Assembly (NCBI GenBank): GCA_032718475.1
Contig: JAUCBJ010007024.1
Location: 1 to 57,233 of the forward strand
Source: Nemertoderma westbladi
Lineage: Eukaryota > Xenacoelomorpha > Nemertodermatida > Nemertodermatidae
Direction: 5' to 3'
Length of the DNA: 57,233 nucleotides
The translations under genes and the position numbers were made by a program. The notes under the pieces are model-generated. The model worked only from the letters and a program-made list of their open reading frames with translations, had not been told where the DNA came from and made no database searches. Shown piece after piece: positions 41,901-49,953 of this stretch; within the stretch, counting starts at the first letter, position 1, and the number at the start of each line of letters is the position of its first letter.

Positions 41901-42430
41901 TATTGACAGACGACCAACTGACAACACTGTTTGTTGAAATCGAGGCAATACTAAATACTAGACCAATAGTATTAGTACCCGATGACAAACAATCTCAGTT
42001 TGCTTTGACACCGGCACACCTGCTTATGCAGGCACCGTCTACATTAATACCTATTTCAATTCCAACAGAAAGCGATAGCTATGGTAGAAAAGCGTGGAAA
42101 ATCACGCAACTACTAGCTAACAAATTCTGGGAAATATGGCAAAACCATTATTTGCCCTCTATTTCTGCCAGAACAAACTGGTACAATAACACCCGCGCAT
42201 TAAAGCCGGGAGATCACGTGCTGTTAGCAGAAGTGAATCTAAAAAGACGCTTCTGGATAACAGGTGTAATTCTAGCCACACATCCATCTATGGATGGAGT
42301 GACAAGAACTGTGACAGTACGGACAATTGACGGTCGTACAGTAGACAGACCGACTCAACGTCTCGTACTTCTTGAAGAGACTCGTAACGAGTCTGGAGAC
42401 TACAAATCTCCACCTAATACTAGTAAATAA
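35903..42430 (+). CDS. E3 Gag-protease-integrase polyprotein lacking RT/RNase H (2175 codons)
   Basis: Single frame without breaks. Residues ~117-180 and ~283-414 are coiled coils, with an Ala run near 336-345. A 28-residue unit with TSQSTTSRKTCEPTEQR is duplicated near 575-630. The DUF1759 Gag core is at about 799-905 (PLKFSGSSKHWHTFIDYIES). Cys/His knuckles follow at about 1037-1104 (CRRCTRHGHIRKDC, CPSCGRNHDGLLH). The DUF1758 protease has ILDSASSHSYVD near 1208 and TPIGWYTRAPV near 1352. Where RT should start there is a low-complexity segment of PDTLLDS-type repeats (~1450-1542). The normal pre-integrase linker resumes near 1670. Integrase has an HH..CIIC zinc module, GIDCFGP (~1868), SDQGTNFVGA (~1930), GGVWERL with Glu (~1981), and a DUF5641 tail. 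Protease and integrase look functional; no polymerase motif exists. Confidence 0.88.
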   Translation: MSDKQDYTKNTQTDYDSCDADKSAAEEQQGKTREPTEPTPCASPVHPTGVPDAVVRGDGRTEDFLTVPQPRYRETEMVSSVGSQESVVRSVGGYMAHITRSIGEGQRILDELTAPMSRFEFYTLQVRVQSKVYKSVDNLIGLQDLARQRQDMDTQLRILEKLMITREKLIQFKSTIRQIQQEQADQLLGESVSDELLQPEEEQELYRLDGQLKHLTDHLRMCGEDVGDWETVPEATRETSLAQIELAPGTLNQSLVSIRSEIGEVSMATSEIARQQQLYRQQQEMEEQTELLMAQAAVQEEKLRVANVARISHLQEQAELEAAEMERLELDIAQQAAAAAAAASELERKRLASEARTEMKKRQIKAQSAIRQAEFEAQQQQTEQREKEVKLHFELGKKARELANAKEDLDLQARDRSMRSRDGHDLDQLEVRHRQIQERMKEGSVGAPGRERQLVKDLCQRFPRVTPMFAPVTIKEPISIAGSSNISPIHGATEHRFVIPDKFTPPRATSSPIPKVKVSNPPITDRSSLLTRPALLTTKQVSSPSTPKLVTHYTYPMTFRPTKPLDSNAVVRPPVQFTSQSTTSRKTCEPTEQRRPVDTRPFNQFTSQSTTSRKTCEPTEQRKPVDDVPRRNVRIRTAERTRARRPPYPGDSSTSSESDYPEREVFRTGAADKCKRERSDNSFIDNPPQNTPTQKALQPTDAISTQQFADILRPVVNKLAQIEERLEEVETDSSRNTELEHNSHPKDPQRPIPSRNTSYQEKAPRRENINQVANQGRETLNVAEEIAKFAARQGLPVQQPLKFSGSSKHWHTFIDYIESQIAVCAFTSREKFNYLLQTLSGEPKRLAETFVGVPDAFELAYDRLTSIYGGTVSMARSVIEELGKGGAITKPVDLLKLADEIKNAITTLRSIGQLDYGNTPTVLLKIIGRLHHRLRREWRKIEYQREERGGFLKLEDVYLLISREAVVETRSNYTDQHIVAEGITLPSSNRQKPQTTSTKTATYATPTESRQFSDGSRVSAPIGTKQTRQQLSTDFSGCQYCEHLGKRYIGHKLRGCRQFRELNSEERRLQIRPLDSCRRCTRHGHIRKDCPNTDTCPSCGRNHDGLLHTDSHTPTKRFAREHPEAAARCDAAYRKRESKTTPTFVTHIEDCFSEQSGSSDEESEDDDVYSDGDEQPSIALLTTDQLKGFSVIPIKITGTKGSKRIYAILDSASSHSYVDEKIADVVTDLKQGKRVSYTVSSMHGQRAIPVTRVKLDLDSLLPKSQHSERERSLLPFKDLTFAATKDFSNLLGPVPEQSLEDRKYFRHLGVPECPVNYRSVAMLIGTDQFNLHQVWETRPSAVVAGNAYACRTPIGWYTRAPVRTLDISDEEDVQSTCSLLTTNSIHSFSHDVDHTTLQTKHNRRVTSMISHKEQLIHQVSLELGKKASQPEIPSTTDDNAGRLASLSTPDISPDGQPDTLLDSQPDILPDISQNVLPDTSDILTNSKAAVSLLERPSIDKQPDTLPDVSPDTLLDSRLDTSNVLTNSEAAVSLLERPCIDKLPILTHLSNHKHGETSCITDVGSTYANVNTGVTLRSRDIPNLQPTVRPGINVGRKISLPKPADPIEFKPPLTIDLQSTDNQGKKTKKDKLLVDPDGSTVNKGILTGGPVGPSSNSKPSKISIDLPDDVTNTHVDRIVNLTDSWSNACRKLAWIVRFVQYVKGKRDFTRRLTLAEIDRCEIKLIRHYQLRYFAREFTSINQGQPIKSSPILSWSPIIYNGLICHKSRLQNIDFNTNFRYPIIIPQHHELQRAMILDAHLHLKHAGRHHCLSYLRTRFVLIRPSKALSSVTRTCIICKKVHSRIGTQEMSELPQARLQAFRPPFTETGIDCFGPIHTKRGRILVKRWGLIFTCMSSRAVHIERVMDLSTNAFILALRRFIARRGLVKCLYSDQGTNFVGARNEIARAFKKLDHDQISNELQPHKIVWKFNPPDSPWRGGVWERLIRSIKTAMAKVIPVNHILTDDQLTTLFVEIEAILNTRPIVLVPDDKQSQFALTPAHLLMQAPSTLIPISIPTESDSYGRKAWKITQLLANKFWEIWQNHYLPSISARTNWYNNTRALKPGDHVLLAEVNLKRRFWITGVILATHPSMDGVTRTVTVRTIDGRTVDRPTQRLVLLEETRNESGDYKSPPNTSK

Positions 42431-43092
42431 TTAGGAGTTTACAAATAGATTTCCACGTACCTGTACACTGTAGTAAGGACAGCGGTAGAATTCCATTGTC
42501 TTTATATGTGAACATTGAGGGTAGTACCCTTATGTGTCACATAGGAGCGGGATTTGTAGGTATAAGAAATGGAATTCTACTTGGAACTCACAATATTGAG
42601 ACATTTTCGAAATTTTAGACAATCCATTTGGATTTGAAAAATTTTTAAAATTTTCTCCAGTGAATAGATTTCAGGGTACAGTCGGGTGGAACTTAAAATT
42701 AGAGAAACAAGAGAGGAAGACTTGCGAGCCTTTCTTAAAATTTTAATTAAATTTTACACGGTCTTGTTTCAATAAGTTACGTCAAATAATAGACTCCCCT
42801 ATATTTATTACTAATTCTTGACTGCTTATTTTCTGATAATAGTTTGGGATCAAAAAGTGAGTATTTTAGACTCACAGCCAGTTTAGCCCAAATTCGTTTT
42901 TTATTTCGGCAAAAAATTTTAGATAAGAAGCAGCGTGTCATTAAAGAAACCTTAGATCTTAGGCTATGGGTAGGAGGTTAGAGCGTTGTCGAGCCAAAAG
43001 GGCAGACGAAACTCTCACGTCTCCTCACAACTAACTACAAACTCTGTTGTATTCCCTCTAGTAGCAATGATTATGTAACTACACCTCTAATT
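42431..43092 (+). other. E3 spacer between the two coding regions
   Basis: No ORF. Contains one copy of the recurring 20-nt motif at 42715-42734. No splice or promoter signal is clear. Confidence 0.5.
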
Positions 43093-44830
43093 ATGGAGAA
43101 AGGGATACAAGGAGAGCCGAGATGGGGATATGATATCCAAGAGGAGGCAGCAGCGCCATTCGAAAGATTTGGAGCCAAGGACTACACTATATTCGGTATA
43201 AAGGAATTATCGGAAAGTACAGCGAAACTCGCAAAGACTAAATATGACAACCCTTCTACAACTCCGACGCTCAGTGTAATGCCTTTACTCGAGCAGGATT
43301 TAGTATATTTCGAGACGTGTATCTTCGCTGTGCGGGATCTCTTATCGAAAGACCATCTATGTTTACATTGTTACCCTATGAAGGAGAACGTATCGTGGAG
43401 ATTACGGATGAATCACGGCAGACGCGCGCGCCTATCGGTCACCTTGGTGATGATTTCGAAGTAACTACTACGATCGCCGACGATCCTTTAGAGGAACTTC
43501 TTGAGATAAAAAGGAACCTCCCGAAGAAATCTCAGACGGAGATTCGACAACTTGAAGCAACAGATGATATAGTTTGTATACAACCTTCAGAAACCTACCA
43601 ACCCATAGACCCAGATGATTACGATTATAGTGTGGGAGGAAGCGCTCGACCGATTGGAGATCTTATATACGAACGAGTGTGGTACCCTGCCAATACGATG
43701 TGTAGTAAATGTGGCGTCGCTGGACATCATATGACAAAGTGCAGTGGAAAGCACATTACTACGACTCAGCTAATCTGTGGATGGTGTGGGGATCAAGGGT
43801 CTCATACCTTTTATACTTGCTGGAGATTTATGGCTCAATGTACTTACTGCAATATAAAGGGCATCGAGCATCTGAATGCCAACTAAGATATATACCTTAT
43901 GAACACGAATCTGTAAAACTCGTGAGGAAATTATTTGATGAGTGGGAAGATTTAGCCGACGAACATGTATCGGCACAAAGAAGACGGTTTCCGATGAGGG
44001 CGCATCTTGGATTTTGGGCGGTAAATCCCCAGACGATGATGTCGGAAGGATATATCTCCGCTATGCCCCAATATGACGAACTTATCGAGGTAGTCGATAT
44101 TTTGCCCCACGACAGCGGATTTCGAGTAGTGCGCGAGTATCTACTACAGATTCACCCGGATAACAAAAACACGTGGAATTTTCAGAAAGTCGTTAATCGC
44201 ATTACTTATGGTGAATTCGATCGTTTCCGAACTGAAAAATGGAATAAAGGAGCTTGGTTAACCGTCGCATGGGCGTACCGAGCCGCGTTTTACCATAAAC
44301 GTATACGAGCGAGCGTATTCGAGGAAGAAGAGGTCCTAGAGGCGACAAATATACCAGCCACTCCGGTTGCGCCGTCTGCACGTCACCCTCGGGAGGACGG
44401 ACAGGGTAGGATCATACGGGTCCAGAAAGTGGGCCAACAGTTAAAGAAGTCTATTAATATAGAAGAACGCAGGGGAGTTGAGCCGACCATTCGAGTTACT
44501 CGGGATACGGTATCGCTTCCTAGAGAACCAGTAGGAGGATCGGGACATACACCAGCTGATCAACAGGGGGCGCAAGCTACTCTTGGGTCTGCGTCGTCCG
44601 CTTCTCGCGCGTTCCCAGACGTTCTACCAACTGTAGTGACAACTGATCGGTCACGAGGAATCGGTCGAGGTTTTGGGATGCTAAATAGACGAATTTGCGA
44701 GGAAATGGTCGCACCGTCTCTCAACGTCCAAACGAAACCAGTGACTCGCCCCACGAGTCCCATATCGCGAGCAAAGTCACCTGTGCGCAGTTTTCGAGGA
44801 CGCGGCAGGGCTCGATCAACTAAGCGATAA
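43093..44830 (+). CDS. E3 second coding region with three CCHC zinc knuckles (two -1 frame changes)
   Basis: Three overlapping frames (43093-43464, 43248-43886, 43709-44830), each shifted by -1, appear to form one protein of about 575 residues. The middle frame carries CSKCGVAGHHMTKC and CGWCGDQGSHTFYTC. The third knuckle starts CTYCNIKG and gets its His and last Cys only in the third frame, at AAAGGGC (43856-43862). The C-terminal ~300 residues include Trp-rich helical sequence (GAWLTVAWAYRAAFYHKR) and a basic FRGRGRARSTKR tail. Nucleic-acid binding, as in Gag nucleocapsids, is the best guess. It is not an envelope: no signal peptide or membrane segment is seen. The first frame change has no slippery site and may be an indel. 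Confidence 0.6.
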
Positions 44831-45517
44831 AAGGGAGGGCAAGGGTGGACGGAAGACTCGTGAGCCTTTCTTATGATTTTGTGATTTATTTGAATTTATA
44901 TTTATATTTGTGTTTATTCCGAACTTATGCAATTTGTATTGTTCCGAATTTATGAAATTTAGAAAGTTTATATTTAGAAGGAACTTATATTTGAAAGATG
45001 ATATTATTTAGATTTATGTTTCATATTTGAGATGCAAAGGAGTTTATATTATTCTAAACTTGTGCTGCACAAGTTTAGAATAATATAAACTCCTTTGCAG
45101 TTTATATCTATATTTAGTAAAGATTTATATTTGTAAGAATTTATATTTTATATTTGTGATTATTCCGAACTTATGCAATTTATATTGTTCCGAATACTAT
45201 GCAATTTATATCTTATAAGCAGTATTTGTATTTACAGTGAAATAGAAATAATTGTTTGAATTTATGCAATATTGAAATGCAATAGATTTATATTGGTGAA
45301 TTTAATTTAGATTTATATTGTACTTACTTAGTAAAGCCTTAAATACGTAAAGTTTGAATTTGTAATTATTTTGTATCGAATCATTATGTAGAAAGGAAGT
45401 ATTGTTTGAAATTTAATTTGTAAATATGTAAGTACGCCCTAAGTATTCTATAGTTTGATTGATTATTGGTGAAAACCGTATATTTTATGCACGATAATAT
45501 CCTGTTTTCATGGAGCG
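44831..45517 (+). other. E3 3' untranslated region, AT-rich with palindrome and repeats
   Basis: Holds the recurring motif at 44851-44870. Two copies of a TTATTCCGAACTTATGCAAT / TATTGTTCCGAAT unit lie near 44905-44955 and 45155-45200. A 67-nt palindrome lies at 45033-45099. No strong polypurine tract stands before the right terminal repeat at 45518. Confidence 0.55.
45033..45099. repeat. 67-nt near-perfect palindrome
   Basis: A 33-nt arm beginning TGCAAAGGAGTTTATATT and ending AACTTGTGC is followed by a single T and then its exact reverse complement. There are no mismatches in 33 bp. Confidence 0.9.
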
Positions 45518-47420
45518 GTATAGAATTATATTCCCTAAATGCCGTGGATTTTCAAAATTTTATTTTTATTCGAATTAACTTTGTAAAGATTGCTTTGAGT
45601 TCTCATTCGTATTTGTTCTATCATTTGAAAGACTATTGGTCAAGTGGTTCAGTAGCTCAGTCGGTAGAGCGTTGGAAATTATATGTGTAGTAGGTATTGA
45701 GTTCGAATCCTAGTAAGTGCGAATTATTTTTTGTGCAGAATTTCAACTCATTTAAATTGACCGCTACAAATTAATTGCATTTGTCTGTACCAATGAGACT
45801 GTAGTTATTTGATTGTAACCAATGTCGTGCAAGTTATATATTAGCTGGACCAATAGCTATCTTTAAAACCTTGTTAGAACCTATAGAACAATCGAGAATT
45901 TTCTCGATTGATTGCAGCACAAATTTAGTATATAAAGGTGCGATTTGTTCATTAGTTATCACTCTCTCATTACTCTAACCATATTCGTATCTCTGAGTTA
46001 TCTAATATTTGTTTATTCTGTCATTAGTATTCAGATTACATTTTGTGTTATTATCTGCAATAAATTCAGAAATACCGCTATCTGCCTTTCTTTTTACCAT
46101 GGATTCACTACGGTGAACAAACCTAAGGGACAGGATGGCCGGCTAGAGATCGGGCCGCAGCAATGAACGGGAACATCACAGGAATGTAGACGAGAGACAA
46201 CCCGCAATACCATCTTGAGTTATTCGCCCATCGCCTGAAAGGTTAGACAGCGTTCGACGCCTTGCTACCTAAGAGTAAGACCAAAGATCAAAAAGGTAGA
46301 AGTAGTGACACGCTGTGAGCCTAAAATTACATCTTAGGGACTGTACTGTCTTGATTCAGGAAAAAACCACAGTAGACCTTCACATTCCTACGGGGGGAGA
46401 GAGAGAGCGCAGGCAGATACTAGTACGCAGATAGGACGTAGGCACACCGGTACGAAGCATACAAATTGGTAGGGTGCAGCAAACTGTACGCCTAACTCTT
46501 GCTAAGTACAGGTGTGTGTGCGACTATTTGTAGTACAACGGTGTCCATTGCATTAGAACTTGTAGGCTAGGGGGGTTGCTGTGTTTTCACCTGAATTGGG
46601 ATTGTACCGTTCAGGCGGTAGGGCAGTTTACAACTAGGCGCAAATAAATTGAGGCTATTAGGGATACTAACATCTACCGTGTCCCCGCCAACGCCCTAAT
46701 AGGAAGTTACCCGGACTACCTGGGTGACTAAAATTCTAGATAGGAGCCAGGATAGCTATTAGTAACAGTACGCCTACAGTAGTAAACTAACACATCTCTT
46801 CTTAGTATCAGGGACCTGGTACCTAAAATTGCCGAATTCTGGGCGTAGCATTAACCCTATGCCTGAATTTGAGTCCTGGAAATACGCAAGAGGGGAAGGA
46901 ACCTTATCATTCGTGAGTATTGGACCTACAAGTTACAAAATTAGAATATTCGTAAAATGCACACCGTACCCAGTAATTATATATGTGAAGGAGCAAAACT
47001 GTTTTTGACCGTTCAGAATTAACACACGCGCGTTAGAAATTATTTACACCTCAAAATATATAAAATTAACTTTTGTCCGTACTGTGCTTTGCCCGCTAGT
47101 TAGACATCTCCAAATCTCTGCCTGTGTACCTAGCTAGCGTCTCTTCGCCCAAACCATATAAATCACACCGCGGCAAAGTGTACGAGCCCCTTAGTCCGTC
47201 AGTGAGTCAGCCTGATTTTAGGATTCGCTGCGCGGGATTTTGTTTTATCGAAGTTTGTCTGCTCGTAGACTGTTTTCTGCCTCACCGGTTATAAGAGATC
47301 GATACTGCAATATATTCGCTTACTTAGAGTTTACTGTTTTGGTGAGAAGGTCGGATTTATGATTTGATTTACAAACTTTACAGTAAGATATTGCAGGTAT
47401 TGTTACCGTCTCTTCCAATA
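45518..47420 (+). repeat. E3 right terminal repeat (1903 bp)
   Basis: Same length as 33117-35019 with about two substitutions seen (for example GAAAGACTATT versus GAAAGCCTATT, and TTATATATT versus TTATACATT). It carries the second tRNA-like segment at 45644-45722. It is followed directly by E2 internal sequence. Confidence 0.8.
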
Positions 47421-48037
47421 TGGTGCCTATTCCACCATATTGGTCTGTAGTTTAGGTCTACAACCCATATGGGCGTTTCTTATTTGTTTCGGTATTATAT
47501 ACCGAGTGGGGAGTGTACTATTCTTGGAGAATAGTTAGTTAGTCATCAAACTAGTACCCATTTAGAGTGTTTAACATTAGCTAGTTATTTCTACAGTACC
47601 TATTTAGAGTGTCTTACAACATTAGCTAGTTATTTCTACAGTACCTATTTAGAGTGTTTTACATTATTAGCTAGAGATTTCTACAGTACCTATTGGGAGT
47701 GTTTATGTTTGTTAGAGGTTTACATACCGGTACCCTATGACTGGGGAGACGGCTTTGGTGTAAGATACAAACTCGGTTGAAGGAAATGTTTTTTAAAACA
47801 GGTGTTAACCATAGTACATAGATTACAGTTATCTGTTGATGGTACCGGTAAAGCGCAGCAGTATGGTGTGTTATATTATAAAGAACAATGACTCCCGGTC
47901 TGCCGGTACCGCATGTTTATTATACAGCCTTATTCGATAGATTTCATTTTCCATCTCCACTCTCGGTTGACCGCCCAGGTTCGGGGACCGACGCCATTCA
48001 TTCATATTAGGTGCGCCGTCGCCGCGACCCCAGGATA
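47421..48037 (+). mobile_element. E2-type fragment: 93 bp of internal end plus complete LTR
   Basis: 47421-47513 matches 32517-32609 (end of E2 internal region with polypurine tract). 47514-48037 is a full E2 LTR ending CCCCAGGATA. It differs from the LTR at 32610-33116 at several positions, so it is not the other half of that LTR but part of another E2 copy. Confidence 0.85.
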
Positions 48038-48714
48038 ATTTATAAAATAACTATCTGTTTACACGGCAATGAATATATTTCTGAATATTATTTGAAGGTG
48101 GCCCTATAATATTCGAAGCGCAATATAAATAATTATAGCAATTTACTGCAGGGTTTCTGATACGTTGTTACGAGGTGTCTACTGTTTATTTTGTGAAAGT
48201 TATGTTTATGTCACCGGCAATCAGATTATACGTATATAGAATTCGCTTCCTCTTCCTTCCTATTTCCGATTCGCTTCCACCTGCACTGAATTCCAGGACT
48301 TGGTTGCAGCTGCATCAACCTCGTGATGTGCAGCAACCTTCTCCGCTCGTAAGCTACTGTATCCCCACCTGATATCACCGAGGAAAGAATGTTGCTGATT
48401 TTCTTTTTTACTTTCTTTTTTCTTTTTTTCTGGACACACAGACCTATCCTCAGTGTAATCCCATGCTTTATTTTTTATATTGGTGCGGTTGGGTTAGGCC
48501 ATTCCGTACAGTACGGCATTACTATGCTATGCGTAGCGTACACACTTTTTGACCAATTATGTGACCATGTTAATGGCTATTATCGTTATGTTTTTATTTT
48601 AGTACAATTGTCAATTTTACATTTCAGAATTGTAAAAACTGTATTTTGGCATCCGCCAATATTTTGTTTAAAAACGAGTAGCTACAGTAGTAAATAAATA
48701 CTTAGCTACTTTGA
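48038..48714. other. Spacer with no supported gene
   Basis: Frames at 48175-48372 and 48389-48697 are low-complexity (Phe/Leu-rich from T runs) and resemble nothing known. Not called as genes. Confidence 0.35.
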
Positions 48715-49445
48715 CTTTCACTTAAAATTACTAGCTACCATGACTCATAATTTCATCCAGACAAATATATAATTGAGAATTAAATTATATTTTTTATTTT
48801 TTTTTACTAGCTAATAAATAGCCCTAAAGTTAACACAAAATCAAAATTACTAGCTACCATCTTACTGTCAGAAGGTCAAATATTTGTTCTAGAACAAAAA
48901 CCCCATAATAAAAGGAATTTTTACAAGAAAAAAGACTCAATTTTTTTTCAATCAAAATTACTAGCTACCATCTTACTGTCAGAAGGTCAAATATTTGTTC
49001 TAGAACAAAAACCCCATAATAAAAGGAATTTTTACAAGAAAAAAGACAGTCATTTTTTTTTCAATCAAAATTACTAGCTACCATCTTACTGTCAGAAGGT
49101 CAAATATTTGTTCTAGAACAAAAACCTCATAATAAAAGGCATTTTTACAAGAAAAAAGACTGTCAATTTTTTTTAAATTTTTCAATTATAATTCTTTTCA
49201 CTAGCTAATAAAACGTACTAGTTAACACAAAATCAAAATTACTAGCTACCATCTTACTGTCAGAAGGTCAAATATTTGTTCTAGAACAAAAACCTCATAA
49301 TAAAAGGCATTTTTACAAGAAAAAAGACTGTCAATTTTTTTTAAATTTTTCAATTATAATTCTTTTCACTAGCTAATAAAACGTACTAGCTAACACAAAA
49401 TCAAAATTACTAGCTACCATCTTACTGGCAAAATGTCAAATATTA
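48715..49445. repeat. Tandem repeat array with two unit lengths
   Basis: Units share AAAATTACTAGCTACCATCT, GAAGGTCAAATATTTGTTCT and AAAAGGMATTTTTACAAG. The first three full units are about 111 bp apart (starting near 48841, 48953, 49064). The next are about 175 bp because of an added TTCACTAGCTAATAAAACGT segment. The array ends in a degenerate unit near 49400-49445. Confidence 0.8.
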
Positions 49446-49953
49446 GTTCTAGAATAAAAATTAAGACTGAATACGCACAGTACAATCGCAATGCTAACTG
49501 TATTGTGAATACAATACAGTAAACTGTATTGTATTATTATGGAATGTACTTGCTTATCCATCCATAGCAACTGTTTTGAACATGCGAAAAGCGGGTTCCG
49601 GGAATATAACCGAGTTGAAAACCCGCTTCTTACTATTAAAAAGCGGACAAATAACTTCTGGGTGGGTAATAACAATAGAAAGCATGCGTTGCAAGGATTC
49701 CAAATATGTAACAATATCTGAATTTCGTTGTGAAATAACTGAGAAATAGGCGTTCAAAGATTGCAAGAATTATTGTTCGCTGCAGGCCATTAATTATATT
49801 AAATAAATACACAAAATTCTATAACGTGTTATTTATTTTACTTTGTGAGTTGGTGGGCAACAGCGGTATCCGAAACAGCAACAGCTGTTTCTCAACGAAA
49901 TTCAGATATTGTTACATATTTGGAATCCTTGCAACGCAAGCTTTCGATTGATA
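49446..49953. mobile_element. Foldback element or long-hairpin locus
   Basis: About 65 bp at 49677-49743 (GCGTTGCAAGGATTCCAAAT...) recurs inverted at 49880-49945 with few mismatches, leaving a spacer of about 135 bp. A smaller inverted pair, AAGCGGGTT/AACCCGCTT, sits at about 49588-49630. Chance ORFs of 60-92 codons overlap the arms. Fits a MITE or a transcript-forming long hairpin. Confidence 0.55.

Larger units (their letters stand above)
33117..47420 (+). mobile_element. BEL/Pao-derived element E3 with 1903-bp terminal direct repeats, no RT
   Basis: Two near-identical 1903-bp direct repeats (33117-35019 and 45518-47420; I saw about two differences) enclose a 2175-codon Gag-protease-integrase ORF and a second region with three CCHC knuckles. 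No reverse transcriptase or RNase H is present anywhere between the repeats. The repeats lack TG...CA ends, no 5-bp target duplication is visible, and flanks are two different E2 copies, so the outer boundaries may have been made by recombination rather than simple integration. Confidence 0.78.

Noticed and set aside
43248-43330. Programmed frameshift at the first frame change of the E3 second region
   Set aside because: No X XXY YYZ heptamer in the overlap; an indel is the simpler reading.
43093-44830. E3 second region as an envelope gene (retrovirus-like)
   Set aside because: No signal peptide, membrane span or cleavage site; zinc knuckles point to nucleic-acid binding.
48389-48697. 102-codon Phe-rich ORF as a membrane protein
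   Set aside because: The hydrophobic start comes from T-rich DNA; no homology, promoter or splice support.
48715-49445. CRISPR-like array
   Set aside because: Units are contiguous tandem repeats without unique spacers, in eukaryotic DNA.
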